64,000 nucleotides of DNA from Cricetomys ansorgei (GCA_026225945.1 JAMJFZ010000239.1:29858001-29922000), one strand, 5' to 3'; positions 1 to 11,343 are shown, counted from the first letter of the stretch. Translations and numbers: made by a program. The notes: generated by a model not told the origin, from the letters alone.

Positions 1-1608
1 ATATATTATGTGATATTATACATATAATACATATGAATGCATAATACTTTTGAATAGACAAATACTGTAATATCTAACCTCATAAAGTTAAAAGGAATTT
101 TAATAAAAATTTAATCTTGTGACAGACACAAAATGTTTTATTTTGCTGTATTAAAAAATGAATGAATGAATACATGAATGAATGAAAATCTAGTCACTAG
201 TGTAAAGGTTAACAACTGAACTTTCATTTACACCTGATGGGAGAAGGAAAATCAGTTTTCTCCAATGGAGTGAGAATATCTCAGCCACTCCAGGGAGGGA
301 CTCATGTTCAGGAGTAGTTGACCCGTGACCCACTTAATGTACTCCACAGTATTTTTGTGTGTGTGTGTGTGTGATTTTATTTGGTTACAGTTTGGTGTGG
401 GTTTTTTGATTTCTTGGTTTTGAGGGAGTTGGTGATTATATTGAGTTCTCATTTGCTCTTTGAGAAAGAATTTAAAGTTGGTGTGGGTAGAAAGAGGAGA
501 GGATATAGAAGGACTTGGGGAGGGAAAGAATATCATCAAATTATATTTAAATTTTAAAAATTGTTTTAAATAATAAAAAATTAAAAGTATCTGGAATTCT
601 ACTTCTATTGAAACAAATACTTGACTGAATATCTTATACCAAAACTGTGTATTCCTAAGACTTATATTATAGTTTCATCCTGTATTTGTGTTAAATTTCA
701 GAATTGGGTTTTTCAATTTCTAAAAGCCTCCCCATTATATTAGGTATTGCTTATTGAAAGCATAAATGAAGTTTATAGCTCAGTAGAATATTAAGATAAT
801 CATAAAATGATTCCTCAGTTCTGAACTACGCAAACACACACAGAGACACAGAGACACATGCACACATGTATCACCTTCCCCATAACATACGTAATTTTAA
901 GTTATAACAGTTACAACCTGTCTTCTGTAAGCTTTCTACTTGGAGAAATCTACATTCTGTGTGAATAGCAAACTGTATTGCATAAAAGACCCAAACCCTA
1001 AACAATTCTTTGTCTTACTTAAAGTTAAAATGTTACAGTAGATAGATGCCAAGAGGTCTGTGAAGCTAAACATTAGCCTGTCACCCGAGGTTACAATATA
1101 AACCTTTATTTCATTTTATATCTGTGTCCAGTGAAGGGACTGCACAATAATTTTATGTGTAGTTTCTCATCAACAGCAATGGTGAACTGAAATGATGAGA
1201 GGAGGAGAGTAATCAGTAAAACTCCCCAACATCTTATGCAAAGTTGTCCAAAAGACACTTTAAACACTGTAGAAAATGCATTTTCAAGTCCAGTCTGTCA
1301 AAACTGCTTATCATTATGAAACGCCCGCAAATAAAACTGCCCGTCACTACGCTTTTTACCCCAAGTGTCTTATTTAGAATCCTGAGGTTACGTTACAACA
1401 AAAATATAAGCTCTTCTACCTCTAATATTAAACAGCTATGGCAACATTAATTTAAATTTTGTGATAATGTACAAAGGCTCTGATTTGTGGTCATAGAAAC
1501 AACCCTTGAATTCTCCAGCAATGAAGCTAAGCCAGCACCGCGGGGAGCTTTACTTCCTTCACCTCTTGAGCTTATTTTCCTTACATATAAGCATATGAGT
1601 GAACTCAC
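1..1608 (-). other. Hnf4g: Start of Hnf4g intron downstream of the first coding exon
   Basis: This stretch follows the splice donor on the minus strand and contains no further exon that I can recognise. It holds an L1 3' end (241-580), a short (GAAT)n run near 157-186 and a CA-rich patch near 833-870. The remainder is unique A+T-rich sequence. The acceptor lies left of the window. Confidence 0.75.
241..580 (+). mobile_element. L1 3' end (ORF2 tail / 3' UTR), truncated
   Basis: The segment matches the rodent L1 3' end in order: the AATCAGTTTTCTCCAATGG end of ORF2, the CATGTTCAGGAGTAGTTG motif, a T/G-rich stretch now partly (TG)n at 356-372, the AAAGTTGGTGTGGGTAG purine-rich 3' UTR, and an A-rich end. 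It is a 5'-truncated sense-strand fossil inside the Hnf4g intron. Confidence 0.8.
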
Positions 1609-1609
1609 C
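1604..1609 (-). other. Hnf4g: Splice donor of Hnf4g exon
   Basis: Read on the minus strand, the exon ends in G at 1609 and the intron opens GTGAG from 1608, with T at 1603. This is a near-ideal U1 match. It falls exactly where HNF4 family conservation stops, which supports a functional exon rather than a processed pseudogene. Confidence 0.9.
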
Positions 1610-1723
1610 ATTCGAATTATACAGAATCTGCATAGTTTCAAACTCCAGAGTCGTGTAAGTTGGGTCCAAAACCTCGCTGTAGTTTCCCATGTCCATGTCC
1701 AGTATTGGCTCTGAAACCCTCAT
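1609..1723 (-). CDS. Hnf4g: Hnf4g first coding exon (5' part of CDS, partial gene)
   Basis: This exon encodes the N-terminus of hepatocyte nuclear factor 4 gamma. HNF4 proteins are NR2A-class nuclear receptors that bind DR1 elements as homodimers in the nucleus and activate enterocyte, hepatic and pancreatic genes. On the minus strand it gives 38 residues plus one base. Residues 1-12 (MRVSEPILDMDM) align with the HNF4A N-terminus (MRLSKTLVDMDM), and residues 14-36 carry the HNF4G A/B-domain signature (NYSEVLDPTYTTLEF, then ETMQILYN). The frame ends AAT G|GTGAGT at 1609/1608, a strong donor; the split codon fits the Asp that follows in known HNF4G. The zinc-finger DNA-binding domain and ligand-binding domain are on exons left of the window. 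In-frame ATGs lie at 1744, 1726, 1723, 1696 and 1690. I chose 1723 because it matches HNF4A residue 1 and has A at -3; 1696 has a stronger context (G at -3 and +4) and matches the commonly annotated start. Identity is near certain; the start is not. Confidence 0.93.
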
Positions 1724-1970
1724 CATCGGTTGAGAGACACACATACGAATGGCCCCACACGCCCAGAGTGTGGTAACTGTTATGCTTTCAATCTGTGAGT
1801 GCTAACCAGAGCTAACTGTCACTGGGTGAATTCAGTGCTTCTGTGGGAGGGGCTGTCAAACTGTAACTCCTTTAGCAGGCCATATTCTGCTCGTTTCTTC
1901 TTTTATGGCATATGAGAGCAATTCCTTGTGATAATCTTGGAATGCTTCATGGAATTGCCTTATCTGAAGT
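1724..1970 (-). promoter_or_regulatory. Hnf4g: Probable Hnf4g 5' UTR and proximal promoter
   Basis: No polypyrimidine-AG acceptor is seen just upstream of the first ATGs on the minus strand, so this exon looks like a true first exon. Candidate elements, read on the minus strand, are a CCCCTCCC Sp/KLF-type box near 1845-1853, a TATA-like CATAAAAG at about 1902-1909 (the same bases read TTTTATGG on plus, a CDX-type core), and AGATAA at about 1960-1965 (GATA site). A TATA box there would put the start near 1875 and give a 5' UTR of about 150 nt. CDX and GATA factors are known intestinal regulators, which suits an HNF4 gene, but these are short motifs found by eye. Confidence 0.4.
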
Positions 1971-1979
1971 GCTTAGTAG

Positions 1980-4400
1980 ACTAACATGATTTTCTAAATT
2001 GATTTCCAGTACAATAAATGACATCACTCAGAGAAGGGTTAAACACAGAGAAGAGATCCTGTCAGGTTTCAACCTGAAATTATAGTGGATAGTAGCCCAC
2101 ATGAGGGCCTTCAAAGCACATACCACATATTTCAAACACTCAAATTCATATCACTCTTAAATTAGGTAAGTTAAAACTGTAAGCTGTCACTTAACACACG
2201 AAACACTTGACAGGTTCAGGTTTCCTTTATATGTACGACAAAATGGACTTTGTTTATTTTGGAGTAGAACAGATTCATAATTTGTGGTACTGGGATTTAT
2301 GATGTGTTCTAGAAGTGGACAGGCAAAGTCTCAACATGACCTGTGTAATATCCTCCAGAACTACCAGTTTACTGTCTTTGTCATTCTATACTTGCAAATT
2401 TCTGGTGGGCAGATCCAGAACAGAGGCTAGTATGCTATCACCCAGTGAATAATAAAGATTAACTTATTTTGACATTATCTACTTACATCCTAGATATTAA
2501 CTAAGTAAAGCTATATATCTGATTAGTGGCTTTATACACTCTGTTCAACCTCAACGCGTATGACACAGCATGTTTTTAATGTATAATTGTGGCAAGAAAC
2601 ATTTCTGCATTTAGGAAATATTTATGAGTTAGTATTCAACCTCAGTATTTTACTTCTGAAAATATGTTTATTGGTTTTATTTTCTAAAAAAAGAATACTA
2701 TAACTACTTTTAGTATTTTTGTAAGTTCAAAATTTTATATTCTGTATTCGTTAAATATTTTACCTAATTAATCTTGTAAATCAATTTCTACTCCCATGGA
2801 TACTCAGATACGATTATGTTTCTCCACGAAAATATAGTATATTAAGAGAACTCAAAACATGTGAAGTATTAAAGAAAATATAAGTCATATTAACCAAATA
2901 CATCAAATTAGACTGATCATTGGAGTAGTCTCTTTGACTTCATAATCAGTATATTTCCAATTAATAATTCCAACTATAATGACTTTAAAGTCAAGAACTT
3001 TTTAATGAAGGTTAAACATAATTATTTCATTTTTGGAGAAGTGGCAGCAAGTGAATACTGCATATATGAAATAGCTTCCTTTTGTGGTAAGTACTAAGGC
3101 TGTGTTCCCATGGGAACCAAAGGCTGTGTATACAGTCTTTAACGTTTCTCATCTACATGGTAATTAACCAACATGGAGGGTTGTCAGTACAACCTTCATT
3201 TATAACACTGCCAGTACTAAAAACAACACAAATGTATCTCAGTAGAGATATCCCTTAGTTTTATTATTGTTCTGCACCATCCTGTTCCCATGGTGAATGT
3301 GACAATCAGACCAAGACATTCCTCTTTAGGGTGGAAGTGTCTGAGCACAGGTCTTCAAGTCATTGCTCACAGTCGTTTGGAGCTGGCTTCCCAGAATTAA
3401 TGTGCTTCTCACCCAAGTAATTGTAAATTATTCTCTGTATTCCACAGAGTAACATCTGAAAGCTATAGTAGATCCCAAATGCCAGACACATTTCCTCTAG
3501 TGTAGTTTACCTTTCTAATAGTGTCAGAGGTGCTAGCATCCACAGAATCCAGTCAGTCTCAATTTACAAAATGAAGGATTCTCCAGCTTTTTTCTCAGTT
3601 ATTACAAGGTACAGTAAAATCCTTCTCTTTATAATTCTTGAACTAATAATTTTCTGAACTAATTAAACAAATAACTAGAATAGAGAATCACATTCATGAT
3701 GTGTGAGCATGCCCAATATTTTTGACTTACATAGGTGGACATGCTAATGTTTGATTGTAGAGAAAAGACTCACATTGCATTACTTCATTGCTAAAGATTC
3801 TATTTTTTTGTATAAATTCTTTGGTTTGGCCTCAATTTCCAGTATTCTTATAAATAGAGATAAAAAGACAAAGCTACCTATGAAGTAATCTGAATACAGA
3901 TGTCTCTACAATTTAAAAAAAATATTTAGCATACTTAGTTCAACTTAGTTCTACTCAATCCCATAGCATTTCTCTTCGTTTACTAAGGGGAAAAAGAAAA
4001 ACTCTTCTCATACTCATTTCATATTAGATTGTAGAAAATTTACTGTGCTATTGAATACCAAAATTACTGTAAGATATTATGAAATGAAACAACAATAAGA
4101 AATGGAAGGGACATGCTAGATGTCAAACACAAGCAACTCTCTACAGGTGTGTGAACTTGTGAGATGTAGCCACCCTGGATGATAGTTAATACATTCCCAA
4201 AAGGAAACTACGGGTTTATGTTAATCATAGAAACTAACTACATCAAATTATTTACTTTGTATTGGTTCTGAATTGAGATTTCTTGTACCTATAAATTGGC
4301 TTATAATGATCTTCACTAACAGTCCTTATTCTCTAGTTCTAAACTTTATTTGACCCCATTCAGAATATTTTTATTTGTTCAAAGAGAAAGATGGGAAAAT
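1980..4400. other. Unique A+T-rich DNA, nothing recognised
   Basis: I see no gene, SINE or long simple repeat across these 2.4 kb directly upstream of the Hnf4g promoter. The lack of repeats next to a promoter is mildly notable, but nothing specific can be called. Confidence 0.5.
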
Positions 4401-4429
4401 GAATGACAGGGAGATTGCAAGGGGGATGG

Positions 4430-4750
4430 TTGAAGAGAAAGAAAGAAATTGAAATGAATAAAAGGACAAAAACGTTACTTATGAATTTTGAGCTAATGGT
4501 TATGAATCATAACCAAAATAAATACCGCATTCTAGTTTTCCTTGTATTTTTCATTCAACAGCAATTGTGGATGATAGATAATGGAGGAAAACATGAAAGA
4601 AGCAAGAAGAAAGGTGAAAGAGAAAGAAAGATTTAAGTTATTAGTTTGAATTATGCATCATAATTACACATTGGTTAATTGTGTACCCTAATCAAAACAA
4701 ATGTCACACTCTGGTTTTACTTTTATTTTCCATTTAAAAAAATTATGGGA
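4430..4750. repeat. Diverged tandem duplication, period about 179 bp
   Basis: The stretch starting at 4511 realigns with the one at 4690 over about 60 bp, at roughly 70-75% identity by eye. Each copy is preceded by a GAAAGAAAG purine run. Differences are mostly transitions, so the duplication looks old. The open frame at 4403-4636 is a by-product. Confidence 0.45.
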
Positions 4751-4979
4751 AGCTCACAGAACTCAGAAAATATATCAGTGGCACTAGTTGGCAAAATAAA
4801 ATTATAAAATAAATTTTTATAGACCTTAGATACAAGAAAAGTGAATCGCTTGTTTACGTGTTTTCACATTAATACTTGTTTATTTTTAGGAAAGGTAGAA
4901 GAAAATTATTAAAGCTATATTTGATTTTTTAAAAAGTGTAATTAAAAAGAAAGCCAGCATCATCTTTGTTTGTTTGTTT

Positions 4980-5135
4980 TGTCTGTTTTTTTCCAGACAG
5001 GATTTCTCTGTTGTTGTAACTGTGGCTGTCCTGAAACTCACTCTGTAGCCAGGTTGTCCTAGAACTTATAGAGATCCACCTGCCTCTGCCTCCTGAGTGC
5101 TGGGATCAAAGGTGTGCGCCACCACCACAAGGCTT
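4980..5135 (-). mobile_element. B1 SINE
   Basis: Reverse-complement B1: T-rich tail, then CAGGATTTCTCTG, GGCTGTCCTGAAACTCACTC, CTGCCTCTGCCTCC and GTGCTGGGATCAAAGGTGTG. Near full length. Confidence 0.92.
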
Positions 5136-5369
5136 AAAACCAGCATTATCTCTGAGGAGATGGGACCAATGACATTGAACTCTTCATTCAGCTAAGGGGA
5201 TGAGTACTACTGCTTAGTCCTAGAAGTGTGAAAATCACATACACACACTGATGATGATGTCTACGTCAGCACTGAGAGTAAATAGTAAACTAGAAATTAT
5301 AAATTTTATCTGCATCCAAAAATATAAGAAACAAATGATAGAATGTCTGAACTGTCCTCACCCCCTCTC

Positions 5370-5511
5370 TGTCTTTGGGGTCAGGTCTCACTATTGCCCT
5401 GGCTGGCCTGGAGCTCACTAAGTCAACTAGTTGACATCAAACTCACAGAGATCCTTCTGACTTTGCTTCGGAATGCTGCATTCAAAGGTGTGCACCACCA
5501 CACCTGGCCTA
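5370..5511 (-). mobile_element. B1 SINE, diverged
   Basis: Antisense B1 with GGTCAGGTCTCACTATTGCC, GGCTGGCCTGGAGCTCAC and AAAGGTGTGCACCACCACAC. It is older than the copy at 4980 and has a small internal rearrangement near 5420-5440. Confidence 0.85.
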
Positions 5512-5514
5512 AAA

Positions 5515-7160
5515 GTACCTCTTAAAGGACCCCACTTTTCAGTATCTGTTCAGAGGCTGAGCAATATGCTCCTGCTCCTTATCAGGACCTAGTGTTCTGA
5601 CAGCTAAAATGTGTACCCTCTGAGCTCTGGTTAGGGCAGTCATTCTGAAGGGAATGATGACTGTAGTTAAAACATGTCAACTGAATCAGCGTGACCAATG
5701 ATTTCTAAAACATACTTTTCTCAAAGAAATGATTCTATGAACTGTCTTTAAAAACACGTTACTTAGCATTCGTTAGAGAAACATAACGTGGTGAAAATAA
5801 CATAGTGTTTAAAGAAGAAAACTCAGTTCACCATCGACTCTCCGGATAATAGCTGAAACATTTCTATCTTATCTGTAAGACTATTAAGCCTGTTAAATTG
5901 TTCTATACTTTATATTTGATTTAATCATTCCGTCATAGTGTGATTTAAAATAGAAAACAGGCTAATAAAAATCAAGGTTATTTTCATTAGAACATTTTCA
6001 TGAAAGCAATTTGATGCTAATATCTATATAAAAACATTTGGTTTTCAAGTATAGTTAGTAAAATTTGTTTGTTAATTTATTCCCCAAAGTGTATCTGTAA
6101 TTCTCATTATTTCCCTGTTTTATTTTACCAGTATGAAAACTACACAAATACAATCACTGAAAACTAAGTGAAGGAGAATAATAAGCCACATCAACACAGA
6201 ATAAATTTCACTGTAAACAGAAAACTATCAGTTGACAGAATCTGGTCAACAAAATGACATATTAATCAACAGCAAAACAACTTCCAGCTTTTCACTTTTT
6301 GTAAAAATCTCAGTAATATCATTCTTCTTCCTTGTTGTTATTGTACTAACTAAATTATCTTTCCTCTTTTGAAATAAAATGTTTGTCTCTTCTTCTTAAG
6401 TTTAAGGAAGAGACAAAAAGTAAGTTTTTAAAAAGCCAAGACAAAGATTTAAGTGTTTATCTCCAAAGCCAATTGCTGTCCTGACACACAAACAAATTTG
6501 ACATTGGCTATGACAATGGTGAGCTTAATTTTTCAAAAAGATTAATAATTTATTTCATAAAGTGCATATTATGTGTATTTTTTAGATAAGCAGAAACACT
6601 TTTTCCTTCTTATTATCTTGTTCTTCTGTCTAGTAGACCCATGTAGTGGACATGGGAATTGCTTCAATACATTAGGACACACATACAAAGTCTTTCCTAA
6701 CATTATACTGTTTATATATTATTATTATTATCGTTATGATTGTGAATCATTGTGTGTTATATACTGACAATTCTTGCCTTAGCATTGGTGAATTTTTTTT
6801 TTAAGTCTAAATTAAACTCTCACAACTTTGTTTAAAAATATTTAAAATTCTTCTTTGAAAAGTATAATCATTCCATAGGTCATCTGTTGTTTTGCAGCTC
6901 ACAAGCCTTAGTCTCAGGAACCAACTTAAACTTAAAATTTAAAACTCTTGGTTTCACACTTGATTCATAGCCTTTTCTCTGGCCAAGGTGAATAATTCAC
7001 ACACGTCTAGAAAATGTCTTTTGATAGGAATGTTTGGAAAAAATGGACTGGGGACACACAGGTACTTTGTGAAACAACAGAGTGGACTGAGAGAGATGCC
7101 AGTATTCTCTATAGAAGTCGTGACATGAGTCAACTGTTTTATTTAACTAGTTATTTTAAT
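5515..7160. other. Unique A+T-rich DNA
   Basis: No gene or interspersed repeat was recognised. A short (TTA)n patch lies at about 6716-6731. The open frames here are short and unremarkable. Confidence 0.5.
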
Positions 7161-7171
7161 TGTTTCTTGTT

Positions 7172-7246
7172 TACTTGTGGCAGCATCTTCCTTTGTAGCC
7201 CAAGCCAGCCTGGAATTCTTGATCTCCTGCCTTAGTTTCTCAAATT
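7172..7246 (-). mobile_element. SINE fragment, B1/B4-like
   Basis: Contains TTTGTAGCCCAAGCCAGCC and CTCCTGCCTTAGTTTCTC, the antisense right half of a B1-type SINE. Both ends are missing. Confidence 0.5.
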
Positions 7247-7594
7247 TTTATTTGTTCTAATGGCCCGTAAAACCGTAAGATTATTATTTGGAAGAAAACA
7301 TACAAATGGATCTAAAATTCAAAACTAAGAAACACAGACTACCACATCATGATTAAATCAGGTGGGATTTGACAGCTTCGGATTTTACAGTCAGTCCTGG
7401 GTAGAACCAAGAAATCCGTCAAGGGAAAGCTTTGGGTGATATACAAAATCTACATGTATTAAAGTTGCCTTCAAGGTCACTCGCCTTGTGATTCAAAATA
7501 GACTCTCCTTTTCTGAAGATAAGAAGATGATTAGCACTAAATTATTAACTGGAATATAGATTATCCTGGAAGGAAAATAAGCATGAAGTGTAAG

Positions 7595-7684
7595 GCACAG
7601 GCAGCACAGGCAGCACAGGCAGCACAGGCAGCACAGGCAGCACAGGCAGCACAGGCAGCACAGGCAGCACAGGCAGCACAGGCA
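7595..7684. repeat. Perfect 9-bp minisatellite, 10 copies
   Basis: Ten uninterrupted copies of GCACAGGCA. The lack of any substitution points to recent expansion or ongoing homogenisation. Because 9 is a multiple of three, the array stays open in frame and gives a Val-Leu-Pro repeat on the minus strand, which I regard as chance. A T-rich run follows from about 7700. Confidence 0.97.
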
Positions 7685-7719
7685 GGCACTGCTTCGGCAC
7701 TTTTTTTTTTTTTCTTTTT

Positions 7720-8495
7720 ACAATGAGTATTATCACTGTTGCCAATGCAATCTCAGCAAAGCTAGTCAGAATGATTATGGTGGCACGCCACGACCAAATC
7801 TGCTGCATTATACAAGAAAGGGAAGGAAGTGATCAGTTTGTCCCAGGAGTTGTTTCATATTACATAATCAAGAGATATGGGTTTCATAAAAATCAGCAGC
7901 AGTTTTACAATGCTGAGTGTACACTGCAGCTTGAACACCTTAAACAAACCTGCTGAGACAACCTCGAACATTTGCACCTGCAAGCCAAATGAGTAAATAA
8001 GAGTTACAAATTTTCTTTTTAAATACAATAATAGGTTGTATACATGGTCATACAGGGGAGCACGGCTCAGGATTATTCTTTGAAGCTTTTTTAGATATCA
8101 AAGGAGAACAAAACTTTATTTATGTGATATTTGCTTTGGGCAAAGCTAAGCAGTATTTGCACCTGCATTTAGTAAAGGTCTATATAGGCTTTACTCACAG
8201 TGGAAATGTTACTATTGGATCTCTCATTTGTTAAATATTTTAAAGGGTTAATTGATATTTTGAATAAATATAGAAGACAAAATTAAAATGATTTTAAGAA
8301 TAAACATATTAATCTATTATGCACTAATTATCTTAGGCAAGGAGGTGACTTCTGCATAGGTATGACTCTGAGTATTTGGACTCATAGTATCTAATGTACA
8401 CATCAATCTAGTAGTTTATAGATTCTGCTGTGTGTTACAATCATCAAGAGAATCTTAAAGACCCTATAATGTCTGGGATACATTAGATACAATGA
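7720..8495. other. Unique DNA, no gene recognised
   Basis: A 77-codon plus-strand frame (7723-7956) starts beside the T run. It resembles no protein I know and has no splice or promoter context, so it is not called. The rest is A+T-rich unique sequence. Confidence 0.45.
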
Positions 8496-8500
8496 AACGA

Positions 8501-8717
8501 GTGGAGCTAGATAAATGGCTTGGCTGTTAAGAGTGCATAACTACTCTTGCAGAGGACTATAGTTCCCAACACCCACAGTAGATGGTTCACAGCACTCTGT
8601 AAGTCCACTTCCAAGGGGTCTGACAGCCTTTTTGGAATTAAATGCACCTGCACATATCCCCTACACAAATGCACATGCACACACACATGCAATTAAAACA
8701 AAACAAATCTTTAAAAA
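8501..8717 (+). mobile_element. B2/B3-type SINE
   Basis: tRNA-like head (ATGGCTTGGCTGTTAAGAG), a CCAACACCCACAGTAGATGG mid-section, GGGGTCTGACAGCC, a CA-rich 3' part and an A-rich tail. Near full length. Confidence 0.85.
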
Positions 8718-9115
8718 AATACATCTATTGAGAGGGAGTTGGTACTTATGTCTTAAAAGGAATTTTATGTGATTCATGAAGTGTCATGGAATGACTATTT
8801 TCTGAGTTTGATGAAAGAAAAGACTTTCTATTTTCTACTTATTACTGTGGCTCTGGGGCTGGTATCACTTTACTTGATAAACACTCCATAAATTCTGAAA
8901 GCGTGAATGAAAGATCTACACAAATAATTAATTTGACAAAGTATAATATTTATGTTGAGAACATGAATTAATTTCACAGATTGAGCATTTTCCAATCACT
9001 ACATATTTCTACATAAAAAATATCCAAAATATCTTTCTTTATAGATCTGTCAATCAAATGATTATCACCATAATTGTCATAATCATCCTCATCACCAACA
9101 CCACCAACATCTCTA

Positions 9116-9250
9116 CAAGAGAGAGACAGACAGTTAATGATAGGTGATAGATAGGTGGGTAGATGGAAACATAGATAGGTATAGATAGATGATTGATAGT
9201 AAAAAGAGAGAGAGAGTGTGTGTGAGAGAGAGAGAGAGAGGAGAGAGAGG
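9116..9250. repeat. Mixed (GATA)n / (GA)n simple repeat
   Basis: Imperfect GATAGATAG units run into GAGAGAGAG with a short GTGTGTGTG insert. The open frames across it are low-complexity artefacts. Confidence 0.95.
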
Positions 9251-9727
9251 CGGGGAGATTAACCATGGTCCCTCCACAGCATCCAAAATATGGATTGAAA
9301 AATATATATCTAATATCCTACCCATGTAGATTTCTGAAGTAGAGCTGAGTTACTGCTATATAAGTACATAGAGTGATAACCCTCCTATTAACTCCTAAAT
9401 GCTGTCTTGAGTTGCATTGTTGTTAATTATTAGATGTTTCAGTAAGAAGCTGAAAATGATGTATGTAAAATTTTAAACCTAGTACTAGTTTAAATGGGAA
9501 CTGAAAACCATCCTGAATTTTGATGTTATATCCTACATGTTAGTGTACATCAGGCTATCAATGTTAAGACGTTCCAGAATGCAAACATGATTCTTCAAGT
9601 TACCTCATTCTCTTGTACTGTTGGAATCATGATCATAAATAATGTTTTGCAAAATAATTCATGTAGTGTAAGAAACAAGCATTAGAATAGAAAATGCCTA
9701 TATAACATTACATAGAAAGTTTACTAA

Positions 9728-9960
9728 GGGCCAGCAGGATGGCTCAGAAAATAGCAGTGTGTACAGCCGGCTGTTATAACCTGTCTTTGATCCTGAGGAT
9801 CCACACTGTGGAATGTTTGAACTAACTCCCATAAGTTGTCCTCTGACCTCCAAACATGCCAGTCACCCACACGCAAACACATAGGTACACACACACACAC
9901 ACACACACAAATAAAGTGTATCAACACACAAATAAAGTGTATCAAAAAGTCTTTTCTCTT
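9728..9960 (+). mobile_element. B2/B3-type SINE with (CA)n tail
   Basis: GGGCCAGCAGGATGGCTCAG head, CTCTGACCTCCAAACATGCC body, then (CA)n at about 9889-9909. The tail has a direct duplication of ACACAAATAAAGTGTATCA with a period of about 21 bp. Confidence 0.88.
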
Positions 9961-9964
9961 CAAA

Positions 9965-10425
9965 AAAAAACTTACTAAAATGCATATGGAAAAAAATCAT
10001 TAAGACTGTTTCCATATACCTAAGAATATTGTAGACATTTATAAGCTCACTAGTGCTAGTCAACATTTTTCTCTATATTCTAGCATTTGCAATAGGTATA
10101 GAATTTGCATACTTGATAACTATGGGAAAGTAATATGAGAATGATCTTTAGGAAATAGCAAGGAGTAAACCAAATCATAAAAATTAAATTCATGAAAAAA
10201 TTAGTTTCATGAAAATTATAATTTTTTACAAACAACGTATGCAATTCTGATTATCAAGCCAGGCATATGCAGGTTGGGTTTTATTTTACTTTTGATATGT
10301 GGAAAGGTTTTAGATAGCATATTTTCAATCATGTATTAAAGAGTAAAACCTTACAAAAAGCTAAAAATAGTAAATGAAGAAAACCAAGGATAATCTACTT
10401 GAAGCACAAATAGAATACAAAGCCA
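9965..10425. other. Unique A+T-rich DNA
   Basis: Nothing recognised. Confidence 0.5.
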
Positions 10426-10427
10426 TC

Positions 10428-10830
10428 TGTGATGGTAGCTTTAATTGCCAACTTGGAATAACCTGGAATAAACTGGTAATATTTATTACCAGTGAAGGAT
10501 TGTTGGCATCTGCTTGGCCTGTGGACATGTCTGTGGAGGATTGTCTGGAATAAGATGTTTTAATTATGTTGCAAGACCCATTACAATGTGGGTAGTATCA
10601 TTTCCTAGGCAAGGATAGCCTTCGCCCACATAAGGGTTGCATGCATACTCTCATTTCTCTCTGCTCTTGACTTTGAGTGTAATGTAACTAGATGCTTGAT
10701 GATTGTGTCTTGACTTCTCCACAGATGATGGACTCAACCCTGAACTGTAAGCTGAATAAGTCCCATTTCCCACTAAGTGGCTTTCTGTCAGGGTATTTTA
10801 TCAAAGCAATAGAAATGTAACTAAGATGCA
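10428..10830 (+). mobile_element. Solo LTR-like element, ERVL/MaLR type
   Basis: Opens TGTGATGGTAGC with AATTGCCAACTTGG. The middle carries ATGTGGGTAGTATCATTTCC, and the end has GAATAAGTCCC followed by GTCAGGGTATTTTATCAAAG and GTAACTAAG. This is the usual order in old rodent LTRs that end near a polyadenylation region. It contains a short palindrome, CTGGTAATA and its complement, near 10471-10490. Confidence 0.65.
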
Positions 10831-10852
10831 ATCATAATTTTAAAACATATTT

Positions 10853-10857
<5 letters not shown>

Positions 10858-10914
<57 letters not shown>

Positions 10915-10940
10915 TGTGTGTGTGTGTACATGTGTGTGCA
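10858..10940. repeat. (AT)n followed by (TG)n
   Basis: About 50 bp of pure alternating AT to 10908, then a TG run from 10913. Pure (AT) runs of this length can extrude cruciforms and are often hypervariable. Confidence 0.97.
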
Positions 10941-11108
10941 TGCATATGTCAGGTGATCAAAAAGAGAAAACAAGATCATTTATTATGCATCCAAATAATT
11001 GCTTTAGTATCTTGAATCTCCTGAGTAAAAGAAAGTTGATCTCATATATAATATTACATCTAAAAATAAATACTATATATGTTACAACAACAGCAGCAAA
11101 CAATGACA

Positions 11109-11232
11109 TTGTGGCTTAAAGCTGTAATATCAACATTCAGGAAAAGTAAGCAGAAGGCATGCTGCTGGCTGAAGGCTGGCCTTGGTTATAGAATGAAAGT
11201 CTGTCTCAATAAACAACAAACAAACAAACAAG
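11109..11232 (+). mobile_element. Old B1/PB1-like SINE
   Basis: GTGGCTTAAAGCTGTAAT, GAAGGCTGGCCTTGG and GTCTGTCTCAATAAA keep the B1 order despite heavy divergence, followed by an (AAAC)n tail. Confidence 0.65.
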
Positions 11233-11343
11233 TTGACAAAACAATGATAGAAAACTGAGTAGAAAATAACTTTGCTTTTATTGTAGTAAGTAAATTATGT
11301 CTTAGAAGAATAGAAGGCTTGATGTCTAAAGTATTTCCTGTAA

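Noticed and set aside
7545..7808. 87-codon frame with a Val-Leu-Pro repeat
   Set aside because: Produced by a 9-bp minisatellite whose unit length is a multiple of three; no sign of a real coding exon.
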